Source of the DNA: Devosia sp. FKR38
GTDB lineage: Bacteria; Pseudomonadota; Alphaproteobacteria; Rhizobiales; Devosiaceae
Assembly (NCBI RefSeq): GCF_005222805.1
Contig: NZ_STGC01000005.1
Location: forward strand, 1,464,456 to 1,528,455
Direction: 5' to 3'
Length of the DNA stretch: 64,000 nucleotides
The number at the start of each line of letters is the position of its first letter. The stretch's first letter is position 1. The translations under genes were made by a program, and so were the position numbers. This document shows, one piece after another, positions 8,861-16,758 of this stretch. The notes below the pieces were generated by a model that was given only the letters and a program-made list of their open reading frames with translations, did no database searches and had not been told where the DNA came from.

Positions 8861-10585
8861 CTAGATTTCGTTAGCGCGTTGGATAAATGCCACCAATGCC
8901 TCCACCCGATCTCTCAGATCCAGCACGTCTAGGTTGGCTTGGCTGCGGCAGACTTCACGAGCGACGCCGACTTTGTCGATATTGGTTTCGTTGCGACGCC
9001 CGCTGCGGCTAATCTCTAGTCGTCGAAAATGCAGCGCATGATCATACCTGCCACCGCCTAACGGAGCTTCATAAGTCCCGGGGTGTGTTGCTGCGACGCC
9101 GGCCTGAAGTAAGTCGTGCGGGATGTAGTTTTCGATCTCCCGACCAGCTGTGATCCAACATATGCCTGTCTCACCAAACTCATCCTTCAACCGTTGCTTC
9201 GTCGCATTGACGTCTTCATCGTCCGATGCCTTGTCACTGTCGATAATCATCGCGAGGTTCTGGTTTAGCGAACGAAGGGCAATAAACTCTGCCAGTTCCT
9301 CGGAGTCAGCCGACAAGTGGCTGAGCAGACGTCCACCATAGAACATAATCGAGTAATGGATGCCTTCGATGAGGTCGGGATCAAGCGCTCGTATCCAGTG
9401 CTTCAGATAGATTCGGTCAGAAGGCCCCTCTACCCAAACGACCGCGTTGGACTGCACGATGTCGGATGCCCGGTATCCGAGATCCATACAGATATCGAAT
9501 CTGTCTTTCCGAAGCACAGTCTCTCGAATTCGAGTTTGAACACCGTCGTTAGTGACGTGGAAGATCGCTGCGTCGGGGGTATCAATGAAAGCCGCAGAGT
9601 GGGTAGCGATAAAGTATTGGTTGCTTGTGAACTCTTGGAGATATCGGATGAGCTTTCGCTGTAGAAGCGGGTGTAGATGTATCTCAGGCTCTTCTATGCA
9701 AATTGCTTCGTTCTCGGTAATCGTGCAGAAGGCGGCGATCATAATCACCTCATGGATACCCATACCTAAAGAAGACAGAGGCAGGACCTTATTGTCCATG
9801 TGCACAAGCAAATGATCGCGATGATGCGGCACTTCAATTATCGCGTCGGCACGGTCAGTCACGCGTTGTAGGAAGACATTAATCTTGTCGAATATTTTCC
9901 GCTCCGAGCGTTTGTCATGATCAGGGCTTTGAACCTCTGCCAATCTGTCAATCAAACCGATGCCGCTGAAATCATTGAAGCCCGCTCCCTTTGGGCCAAT
10001 CTGCCGCAACGATGGAATCAGCCGAACTTTTGGAGGCGTGATGCTCTGCACGCTAACGAGCCTATCTAGCGAGTTAGGTATCCAATAATCTCGTAGAGAG
10101 CCACCAGAGGCACGCGATAGCTGACGCCACAGACCATACCATTGGTCCCTGTCCAAGAGGCGTTCATACTTTAGGACGTCATTTTCAAGGAGGGCGGCCC
10201 GCGCGTTGTCTCTAACTACCCATACCATCCCATCAACTTGTGCCTGATTTGCAATCGCAACTAGACTGTCACGCCAAGCGTTCCGACTTATCTCCGGAAT
10301 TATCGAGAGACCGTTCTCCACAAATTCGGCGACTGGAACACCTAACGCAAAAGACAATTCGCCTGTCTTCTCACCTCTATATTGCTCAAGAGCCTCTAGT
10401 CGCCGCGCCCCCCCGCTGCCCCACGCGTTTGGGAGTATGTCAGCTATGAAATTCAATACAGTCGACTTGCCAGCATTGTTTGCACCGATAAAGAAATTGA
10501 AACTCTTGAAAGGCCCAACTCTCTGTAGTTCTGGCCCAATCCCACGATAGAATTTCAGAGCCAAACCTTGCAGCAATACCGGCAT
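8861..10585 (-). CDS. OLD-family ATPase/TOPRIM nuclease (solitary)
   Basis: A 574-residue protein with an N-terminal ABC/SMC-type ATPase. Walker A is GANNAGKST at 34-42, a signature-like SSLGMG is near 271-276, Walker B ends ICIEEPE near 295-301, and the switch His is in THS at 328-330. A C-terminal TOPRIM domain follows, with Glu386 (VEGPSD), the D449-x-D451 pair and REIEN near 482-486. This is the architecture of OLD nucleases, several of which act in phage defence (P2 Old, Gabija GajA, PARIS AriA). No helicase, effector or toxin partner gene is adjacent. G+C is close to one half, clearly below its neighbours, which suggests horizontal acquisition. GAGGAAA precedes the ATG. Confidence 0.88.
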   Translation of the reverse strand: MPVLLQGLALKFYRGIGPELQRVGPFKSFNFFIGANNAGKSTVLNFIADILPNAWGSGGARRLEALEQYRGEKTGELSFALGVPVAEFVENGLSIIPEISRNAWRDSLVAIANQAQVDGMVWVVRDNARAALLENDVLKYERLLDRDQWYGLWRQLSRASGGSLRDYWIPNSLDRLVSVQSITPPKVRLIPSLRQIGPKGAGFNDFSGIGLIDRLAEVQSPDHDKRSERKIFDKINVFLQRVTDRADAIIEVPHHRDHLLVHMDNKVLPLSSLGMGIHEVIMIAAFCTITENEAICIEEPEIHLHPLLQRKLIRYLQEFTSNQYFIATHSAAFIDTPDAAIFHVTNDGVQTRIRETVLRKDRFDICMDLGYRASDIVQSNAVVWVEGPSDRIYLKHWIRALDPDLIEGIHYSIMFYGGRLLSHLSADSEELAEFIALRSLNQNLAMIIDSDKASDDEDVNATKQRLKDEFGETGICWITAGREIENYIPHDLLQAGVAATHPGTYEAPLGGGRYDHALHFRRLEISRSGRRNETNIDKVGVAREVCRSQANLDVLDLRDRVEALVAFIQRANEI

Positions 10586-11021
10586 AGTCGTTTCCTCGAC
10601 AAAATTGGCTCAAAGTAGCGACTGCCACCGTTCTTGCCACTGTCCTTTCAAATTGCCCACAAACAAAAAACTGCCCGCCAACAAAATTCACCAGTTTTGG
10701 TCAATGGCGACATTGGTTCGAGTGCGCAGCCGGCACAAAACGACAATCAGAAAGAACAAAAACACCGTCTTGCGGCGTCTGCGAGCAGGACCTGTTGTCC
10801 TTCCGGCGGAACAGTGAAAAGCAGACCGCAGTAAACCGGCGCAGTCAAAAGGACTAGTGTGGGCGCTCACCTAGCTGCCCCTTCAGAAAAGACCAGACCT
10901 GTGTCCTTCCCCACGAGCCCACCGCTCAATGAATTCCAGTACCTCCTTCTGGAACCCGTGAAGCCTCAACTAACGATCGAAACGGCGTCGAAAGCCGCCA
11001 GCAACTCCCGCCCCCTACCCC
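10586..11021. other. Gene-poor 436-base interval between dnaE and the OLD gene
   Basis: A-rich on the plus strand near the OLD gene (several AAAAC and CAAAAA tracts) and more GC-rich towards dnaE. Short open frames exist on both strands, but none has a good ribosome site or recognisable protein. The promoter of the OLD gene should lie in the first 100 bases. No tRNA, integrase or flanking direct repeat was seen. Confidence 0.5.
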
Positions 11022-14000
11022 TCAATGAAACCTTACATCCGTCACGCCATCGAGCGCCTTGATGCCGCCCGCGACTTCTGAGGTCAGGCGGTAGGTGCCC
11101 GGGAGCTCGATTTCGTATTCGCGGGCGCCGCCGTCGCGGATGACGACGAAATTGACGCTCCCCTCGCCGCCGCGCTTGAGCTGGGCGCTGATGGGGGCCA
11201 GGGCCTTGGCGTCGGCGGCAAAGACGGTGAGGCGGCGTTCGATACGATCCTCGATGCCATCGATGGGTTGCGCGGAGAGCAGGCGCAGGCTGACGCCTTC
11301 GGCGCGCTCGTCGGCCCCCACCTGCAGGATCACTGACTTGCCCGGCTGCAAAATCGCGCCGAATTCGTTGATCTGCTCGGAAAAGGCAATGACTTCAAAA
11401 CTGCCCGACTGATCGGACAGCGTCAGGATCATCATCGGCGTGCCCTTGCGGGTGCGCCGATCCTGCCGGCCGCTGATGGTGCCGGCCAGACGCCCGGCGC
11501 TGGCGCCGTCCTTCACGGCCCGCTCGAAATCGCCCCAGCGCTGCACGCGCAGCCGCTCGAACATATCCGTATAGGCATCGAGCGGATGGGCCGAGAGGTG
11601 AAAGCCGATGGCGCTGAGCTCGCGATCGGCGCGCTCGGTGGTCGACCAGGCCGGCACGCCCGCCGGCATGCGAATGGCCTCGGGCTCGCCGACGTCGAAC
11701 ATGTTCCACTGCCCCTCGCTGCGCTCGGCGGTGAGCGAATGGGCCATGCCCATCACCGCCTCGATGGCGGCAAAGGCATCTTCGCGGCGCGGCACGATGG
11801 TGTCGAAGGCGCCGGCATTGGCCAGCGTCTCCAGCGTGCGCTTGGAGAGAATGCGCGGATCAACGCGGCGGGCGAAATCGCTGAGATCCTTGAACGGGGT
11901 ATCGCCACGGGCCTCCACGATATGCTCGGCCACCTGGCGGCCGACGCCTTTGACGGCGCACAGGCCATAAAGGATCTTCTTGTCCTTGACCGAGAACACC
12001 ACGGCCGAGCGGTTGACGCAGGGCGGCACCAGCTCGATCTTGTTGCGCTTGGCCTCGCTGCGGAACTCGGCGAGCTTGTCGGTATTGCCCATGTCCAGCG
12101 TCATCGACGCGGCCAGGAACTCATGGGGGTAATGCGCCTTGAGATAGGCCGTCTGATAGCTGACCAGCGCATAGGTGGCCGCATGGCTCTTGTTGAAGCC
12201 ATAGTTGGCGAACTTGGCGAGCAGATCGAAAATCGTGTCGGCCAGGCTTTGCTTGAGGCCATGCTTGATGGCGCCCTCGCGGAAGCGCTCGCGCTGCGCA
12301 TCCATCTCGGCCTTGATCTTCTTGCCCATGGCGCGGCGCAGCATATCGGCTTCGCCCAGCGAATAGCCCGAGAGGAGCTGGGCGATCTGCATCACCTGCT
12401 CCTGATAGACGATGATGCCATAGGTCTCGTCGAGCACCTTGGAGAGGTCCGGATGGGGATATTCCACCTCTTCGCGGCCGTGCTTGCGGTCACAGAACAG
12501 CGGGATATTGTCCATCGGACCGGGGCGATAGAGCGCCACGATGGCGATGATGTCCTCGAAACGGTCCGGCTTCATGTCGAGCAGCGCCCGGCGCATGCCG
12601 GCGCCTTCCACCTGGAACACGCCAAAGGTGTCGCCCCGGGCATAGAGCTCGTAGGTCGGCTTGTCGTTGATCGGGATATCCTCGATGCGGAAGCTGCCGC
12701 CATCGAGATTGACCATGTTGACGGCATATTGCACCGTCGTCAGCGTCTTGAGGCCCAGGAAGTCGAACTTAACCAGGCCCGCCGCCTCGCTCCACTTCAT
12801 ATTGTACTGGCACACCGGCATGTCCGAGCGCGGATCGCGGTAGAGCGGCGCCAGATCCTGCAGCGGCCGGTCGCCAATGATGATGCCGGCGGCATGGGTC
12901 GAGGCGTGGCGGAACAGGCCCTCGAGATTTTTGGCAATGGCGACGAGATCGGCGACCGTCTCGTCCTCATCGGCCATCTGCTTGAAGGCCGGCACCTCGT
13001 TCATGGTGCGCTCGATGGACCAGGGATCGGCCGGATTGGCCGGCACGAGCTTGCAGATGCGATCGACCTGGCCATAGGGCATCTGCAGCACGCGGCCGAC
13101 GTCGCGCAGCACGGCGCGGGCCTGCAGCGTTCCGAAGGTGATGATCTGGCTGACCTGCTCGGTGCCATATTTGCGCTGCACATAGCGGATCACCTCTTCG
13201 CGGCGATCCTGGCAGAAGTCGATGTCAAAGTCCGGCATCGACACGCGTTCCGGATTGAGGAAGCGCTCGAACAGCAGGTTATAGGCCAGCGGGTCCAGAT
13301 CGGTGATGGTGGTGGCATAGGCCACCAGCGAGCCGGCACCCGAGCCGCGGCCCGGCCCCACCGGAATGCCCTGCGCCTTTGACCAGCGGATAAAGTCAGC
13401 CACGATCAGGAAATAGCCGGGGAACTTCATGGACTGGATGATGCCCAGCTCGAACTCCAGCCGCTCCCAATATTCTTCGGCCGTCTTGCCCGGCGCCGGG
13501 CCCGGATTGGCCAGGCGATTGCGCAGCCCCTCCTCGGCCATGGCGCGCAGCGCATCGGCCTCGGCGGCCACGGCATCGGCGTCGCTGAGATCCGGCGCAG
13601 CGGCGAATTTGGGCAGGATGGGCTTGCGCGTGCGCGGGCGATAGGAAATGCGGCGCGCGATCTCGACCGAGGAGTCCAGCGCCTCGGGCAGATCGGAGAA
13701 CAGCGACGCCATTTCGGCGCGGGTCTTGAAATAATACTGATCGTTGAGCTTGCGCCGCTCGGTCTGGGCCAAAACGGTGCCGCCGGCAATGGCCAGCAGC
13801 GCATCATGCGCCTCGAATTCCTTGACCGATTTGAAGAAGGGCTCGTTGGTAGCGACCAGCGGAATGCCCTTGCGATAGGCATAATCGACCAGGCGCGGCT
13901 CGACAGCCGCCTCCTGCACCCGGCCATGCCGCTGCAGCTCGATATAGAAGCGATCCCCGAACAGTTCCGCCAGCCGGTCGAGCCGCTTGATGGCATTGCC

Positions 14001-14477
14001 GTCCTGCCCCTGGGCAAAGGCCATGTCGATGGCCCCTTCCGGCCCACCGCTGAGACAGATCAGCCCTTCGAGGCGCTCCGGCGTCAGCCAGCCCAGCTGC
14101 GCCCGGGCGGTGCCGCCATCGCCCTCGATATAGGACTGCGAGACGAGGCGGGAGAGATTGGCAAAGCCGGCCTCGGTCTGGGCCAGCAGCACGACGCTGG
14201 ACTTGCCCGACCAAGCGCTGTGGCCGCGTTCGCTGACCCGCTCCTCGGCGGCGGCGAAATCGATGGCGAGTTCCACCCCGGCCAGCGGCTGGATGCCCTT
14301 CTTGCTGGCCTTTTCGGAGAATTCCAGCGCCCCGAACAGATTGCCCGTATCGGCAATGCCCAGCGCCGGCTGTTCATCGGCGGCGGCGAGTTTGAGAATG
14401 GTCTCCAGCTGCAACGCGCCCTCGAGCAGCGAATAGGCAGAATGGACGTGGAGGTGGATAAAACCGGGGCCTGGCAT
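11022..14477 (-). CDS. dnaE: DNA polymerase III alpha subunit (replicative)
   Basis: The catalytic subunit of the replicase. The 1151-residue protein has an N-terminal PHP domain (FIHLHVHSAYSLLEGA) and the palm motif PDFDIDF at about 415-421 with catalytic aspartates. The fingers and beta-binding regions follow, then a C-terminal OB fold (GRQDRRTRKGTPMMILTLSD). Length and N-terminus match the housekeeping DnaE1 group rather than the shorter mutagenic DnaE2/ImuC. AAAGG lies nine bases before the ATG. It is 68 bases downstream of a 32-codon ORF that carries a LexA-type box, so part of its transcription may come from that promoter. Confidence 0.96.
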   Translation of the reverse strand: MPGPGFIHLHVHSAYSLLEGALQLETILKLAAADEQPALGIADTGNLFGALEFSEKASKKGIQPLAGVELAIDFAAAEERVSERGHSAWSGKSSVVLLAQTEAGFANLSRLVSQSYIEGDGGTARAQLGWLTPERLEGLICLSGGPEGAIDMAFAQGQDGNAIKRLDRLAELFGDRFYIELQRHGRVQEAAVEPRLVDYAYRKGIPLVATNEPFFKSVKEFEAHDALLAIAGGTVLAQTERRKLNDQYYFKTRAEMASLFSDLPEALDSSVEIARRISYRPRTRKPILPKFAAAPDLSDADAVAAEADALRAMAEEGLRNRLANPGPAPGKTAEEYWERLEFELGIIQSMKFPGYFLIVADFIRWSKAQGIPVGPGRGSGAGSLVAYATTITDLDPLAYNLLFERFLNPERVSMPDFDIDFCQDRREEVIRYVQRKYGTEQVSQIITFGTLQARAVLRDVGRVLQMPYGQVDRICKLVPANPADPWSIERTMNEVPAFKQMADEDETVADLVAIAKNLEGLFRHASTHAAGIIIGDRPLQDLAPLYRDPRSDMPVCQYNMKWSEAAGLVKFDFLGLKTLTTVQYAVNMVNLDGGSFRIEDIPINDKPTYELYARGDTFGVFQVEGAGMRRALLDMKPDRFEDIIAIVALYRPGPMDNIPLFCDRKHGREEVEYPHPDLSKVLDETYGIIVYQEQVMQIAQLLSGYSLGEADMLRRAMGKKIKAEMDAQRERFREGAIKHGLKQSLADTIFDLLAKFANYGFNKSHAATYALVSYQTAYLKAHYPHEFLAASMTLDMGNTDKLAEFRSEAKRNKIELVPPCVNRSAVVFSVKDKKILYGLCAVKGVGRQVAEHIVEARGDTPFKDLSDFARRVDPRILSKRTLETLANAGAFDTIVPRREDAFAAIEAVMGMAHSLTAERSEGQWNMFDVGEPEAIRMPAGVPAWSTTERADRELSAIGFHLSAHPLDAYTDMFERLRVQRWGDFERAVKDGASAGRLAGTISGRQDRRTRKGTPMMILTLSDQSGSFEVIAFSEQINEFGAILQPGKSVILQVGADERAEGVSLRLLSAQPIDGIEDRIERRLTVFAADAKALAPISAQLKRGGEGSVNFVVIRDGGAREYEIELPGTYRLTSEVAGGIKALDGVTDVRFH

Positions 14478-14545
14478 GATGGAACCTTTATGACCGGCCC
14501 GGGACCAGGATCATACTGTCCGCGGGCCGCAATCCACAGCCACGG

Positions 14546-14644
14546 TCACACGAGTCGGGTCAGCACATCCATCCAGGCCAAAGACCCGACGGTGAAGGCG
14601 CCCAGCGTGACGAATGCGGCGAAGTCCTTGATGAAAGTGAGCAT
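14546..14644 (-). CDS. Candidate 32-residue membrane peptide under a LexA-type box
   Basis: A short ORF encodes MLTFIKDFAAFVTLG, then AFTVGSLAWMDVLTRLV: one hydrophobic helix with a Lys/Asp-bearing N-terminal amphipathic part. The ATG at 14644 is preferred over one two codons upstream because GGGAG then sits six bases before it. A GTTC-N7-GTTC element lies 35-49 bases upstream of the start, within the expected promoter. Size, single helix and SOS-type control resemble Caulobacter SidA, a 29-residue LexA-controlled division inhibitor. I see no obvious sequence identity, so the functional link is an inference. It precedes dnaE on the same strand. Confidence 0.6.
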   Translation of the reverse strand: MLTFIKDFAAFVTLGAFTVGSLAWMDVLTRLV

Positions 14645-14678
14645 CTGCATCTCCCGTGTTGCTATAATGTTCTTATAT

Positions 14679-14693
14679 GTTCCTTATTCGTTC
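14679..14693. promoter_or_regulatory. Alphaproteobacterial LexA (SOS) box candidate
   Basis: GTTC at 14679-14682 and GTTC at 14690-14693 are separated by exactly seven bases, the direct-repeat site known for LexA in alphaproteobacteria. A third GTTC at 14669-14672 lies six bases from the first. Read on the minus strand the site is GAAC-N7-GAAC, followed by A+T-rich sequence (ATATAAG, ATTATAG) that could supply a -10 element for the 32-codon ORF. Confidence 0.65.
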
Positions 14694-14802
14694 CTGTCCA
14701 GAGCGGACAACGGGAACAGCGGGGATTGCCCCGCTTTGGTTAGCAAAGCGTTAGGAAAGATTGCCGGCGCGTTGACGGGCTGGACGCCGCGCCGGGGCAG
14801 AC

Positions 14803-15813
14803 TCAGGGCCGCACGATGACCTTGATTTCGCCCGGTTGCGGCGCCGCGCCGACCACCGCCGCGACGTCGTCGAGCCCGACGACATGGGTCACCAACCGGT
14901 CAAGCTCCAGCACGCCGCTGGCCACCATGGCGGCGGCGCGGGCATGGGTGTGCGGATTGAGATAGGCCGCCTCAAGCCGGATCTCGTTGACCAGGAGATC
15001 AAAGGGGCGCACCGGCACCTCAACGCCGGCCGGCGTGACGCCGAACAGCACCAGCGCCCCGCCACGGGCCAGCATGCCCAGACCCTGCTGCAGCGTTTCG
15101 GGCACGCCGGCGCATTCGAGCACCACATCGACGCCCCGGCCATTGAGCCCGCGCACGGCGGCGACCACATCGCCCGCCGCCGGATCAATGGCGACGGTGG
15201 CGCCCAGTTCCAGCGCCAGCGCCCGGCGCGACGCCTGGCGGGTGACCAGCACGACCTCTGCCGCCCCGGCCAGCCGCGCCAATTGCACCATGAGCAGGCC
15301 AATCACCCCACCGCCGAGCACAGCCACCGTGCTACCCGGCACAATGCGCGCGACATCGAGGGCATGCAGGCAACAGGCCAGCGGTTCGCTGAAGGCGCCA
15401 TGCACGGGATCAAGCCCATCGGGGAGCACAAAGGCCTGCTGCGCCGGCACGGCGACAAACTCGGCAAAGCCGCCATCGCGAAATACGCCAATGGCGAGGA
15501 GATTGTCACAGAGATTGACCCGCCCCGCGCGGCAGGCCGGACAGGTGCCGCAGGCGATATTGGGATCGACCGTCACCAGCTCGCCGCCGACAAAGCCGGT
15601 TACCCCAGCACCCACGGCTTCCACGCGGCCGCAGAACTCATGCCCCAGCGTCACCGGGCGCCCGGTGGGATATTCGCCCTTATACATGTGGCGATCCGAG
15701 CCGCAGATGCCGGCCGCGAGCACGCGCACCAGCACCTCGCCCGGCCCGGCCACGGGCATGGCCACCTCCCGCAGCGCCATGGCGCCAATGGCCTCCAGCC
15801 GCACAGCACGCAT
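14803..15813 (-). CDS. Zinc-dependent alcohol/polyol dehydrogenase
   Basis: A 336-residue medium-chain dehydrogenase. Catalytic zinc ligands are Cys37 (GICGSD) and His58-Glu59 (GHEF). The structural zinc lobe has Cys 88, 91, 94 and 102. The Rossmann motif GGGVIGLL follows. Residues around the active site fit the sorbitol/L-threonine dehydrogenase subgroup; the substrate is unknown. The open frame extends far upstream, but the start at 15813 is chosen because GGGGGAG lies five bases before this ATG and the protein aligns from MRAVRLEA. It is divergent from the DUF1275 gene across 139 bases. Confidence 0.88.
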   Translation of the reverse strand: MRAVRLEAIGAMALREVAMPVAGPGEVLVRVLAAGICGSDRHMYKGEYPTGRPVTLGHEFCGRVEAVGAGVTGFVGGELVTVDPNIACGTCPACRAGRVNLCDNLLAIGVFRDGGFAEFVAVPAQQAFVLPDGLDPVHGAFSEPLACCLHALDVARIVPGSTVAVLGGGVIGLLMVQLARLAGAAEVVLVTRQASRRALALELGATVAIDPAAGDVVAAVRGLNGRGVDVVLECAGVPETLQQGLGMLARGGALVLFGVTPAGVEVPVRPFDLLVNEIRLEAAYLNPHTHARAAAMVASGVLELDRLVTHVVGLDDVAAVVGAAPQPGEIKVIVRP

Positions 15814-15952
15814 GTCATCTCCCCCCGGCCGGTTTCCGGCTCTGGCTTTGTTTCGGGCGCAAGCCTGCCCGAGATCGCTGGACCCGCACAAGCCCCTTGC
15901 GTCGGCCGAACCGGCTTGCAACTCTCGCGTCCCATCCACACCGGAGTCGACC

Positions 15953-16606
15953 TTGACCCCTACCCCACAGCTCAGCCTGGGCCTGCTGCTCACGGCCGCC
16001 GCCGGCTTTGCCGATGTGGTGAGCTTTATCGAGCTGGGCGGCCATTTCACCTCCTTTGTCAGCGGCAACACCACCCAGCTGGGCGATGCGCTGACGCTGG
16101 GCAATTGGGACGTCGCCCGGCTGACCGGCTCGCTGGTCTCGCTGTTTTTCCTCGGCAGCGTGCTGGGGTCGCTGGCCGCCATCAAGGCCGGCCCGCGCTG
16201 GGGCTCGGCCGCCGTCACCTCCCTGGTGCTGGCCAGCTTTGCCGTGACCATACTGCTGTCGGCCCTGGGCGTGCCGGCCGGCCAGTTCATGCTGATCCTG
16301 GCCGCCGGGGCCGGCGCGCAGAACGCCATCTTGCCCTCGACCGGCTCGGTGCGCCTGGGCACCACCTTTGTCACCGGCACGCTGTTTGCCGCCGGGCAGG
16401 ACCTCGCCCGCGCACTGGCCAAACTGGCCCCGCCCTGGCGCTGGGCCCAGCATTTGCTGGTCTGGGCCTCGCTGCTCACCGGCGGCATGCTGGGCGGCCT
16501 GGGCTATTACCTGCTCGGCCTCAACGCGCTGCTGGTGCCGGCGCTGGTCTACCTGGGATTCTTCATGGCGTTCCTGGCGCGGCGACCGGGCAAGGTGATC
16601 GGGTAG
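15953..16606 (+). CDS. DUF1275 (YoaK-type) membrane protein
   Basis: A 217-residue protein with about six hydrophobic segments. The DUF1275 hallmarks are present: AAGFADVVSFIELGGHFTSF followed by SGNTTQLG, and a later GAQNAILP with TTFVTGTL. The biochemical role of the family is unknown. The start is a TTG at 15953 with CCGGAG six to seven bases upstream; the longer in-frame extension runs antisense through the dehydrogenase gene and is not protein-like. Confidence 0.8.
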   Translation: MTPTPQLSLGLLLTAAAGFADVVSFIELGGHFTSFVSGNTTQLGDALTLGNWDVARLTGSLVSLFFLGSVLGSLAAIKAGPRWGSAAVTSLVLASFAVTILLSALGVPAGQFMLILAAGAGAQNAILPSTGSVRLGTTFVTGTLFAAGQDLARALAKLAPPWRWAQHLLVWASLLTGGMLGGLGYYLLGLNALLVPALVYLGFFMAFLARRPGKVIG

Positions 16607-16667
16607 CGCGGCCATGGACCGGTTGCAGCGTGCCGCTCAGACTGCCCTGCCGCAGCCGTTGACGGAA

Positions 16668-16707
16668 CCGTCACACAGCTGCAATCGATCTGTCATTGGC
16701 TCTGCCT
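16668..16707 (+). promoter_or_regulatory. Tandem Pho-box array upstream of alkaline phosphatase
   Basis: Four 7-base units recur at an 11-base period: CCGTCAC (16668), CTGCAAT (16679), CTGTCAT (16690) and a weaker TCTGCCT (16701). PhoB binds CTGTCAT-like 7-mers spaced by 4 bases. The third unit is a perfect match. The array ends about 50 bases before the phosphatase ATG. Confidence 0.7.
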
Positions 16708-16758
16708 AGTGTTCACGCAGCCGTGTTACGGCCGTTCAACGACACCCAGGAAGCTCCT

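Noticed and set aside
8861-10585. A complete Gabija or PARIS defence system
   Set aside because: Only the OLD-type ATPase/TOPRIM protein is present; no UvrD-like helicase or DUF4435-type partner adjoins.
11022-14477. dnaE as the SOS mutagenesis polymerase DnaE2/ImuC, given the LexA-type box upstream
   Set aside because: Length (1151) and N-terminus match the replicative DnaE1, and no imuA or imuB is adjacent.
15814-16488. N-terminal extension of the zinc dehydrogenase frame
   Set aside because: It runs antisense through the DUF1275 gene, is not dehydrogenase-like, and the ATG at 15813 has a strong ribosome site.
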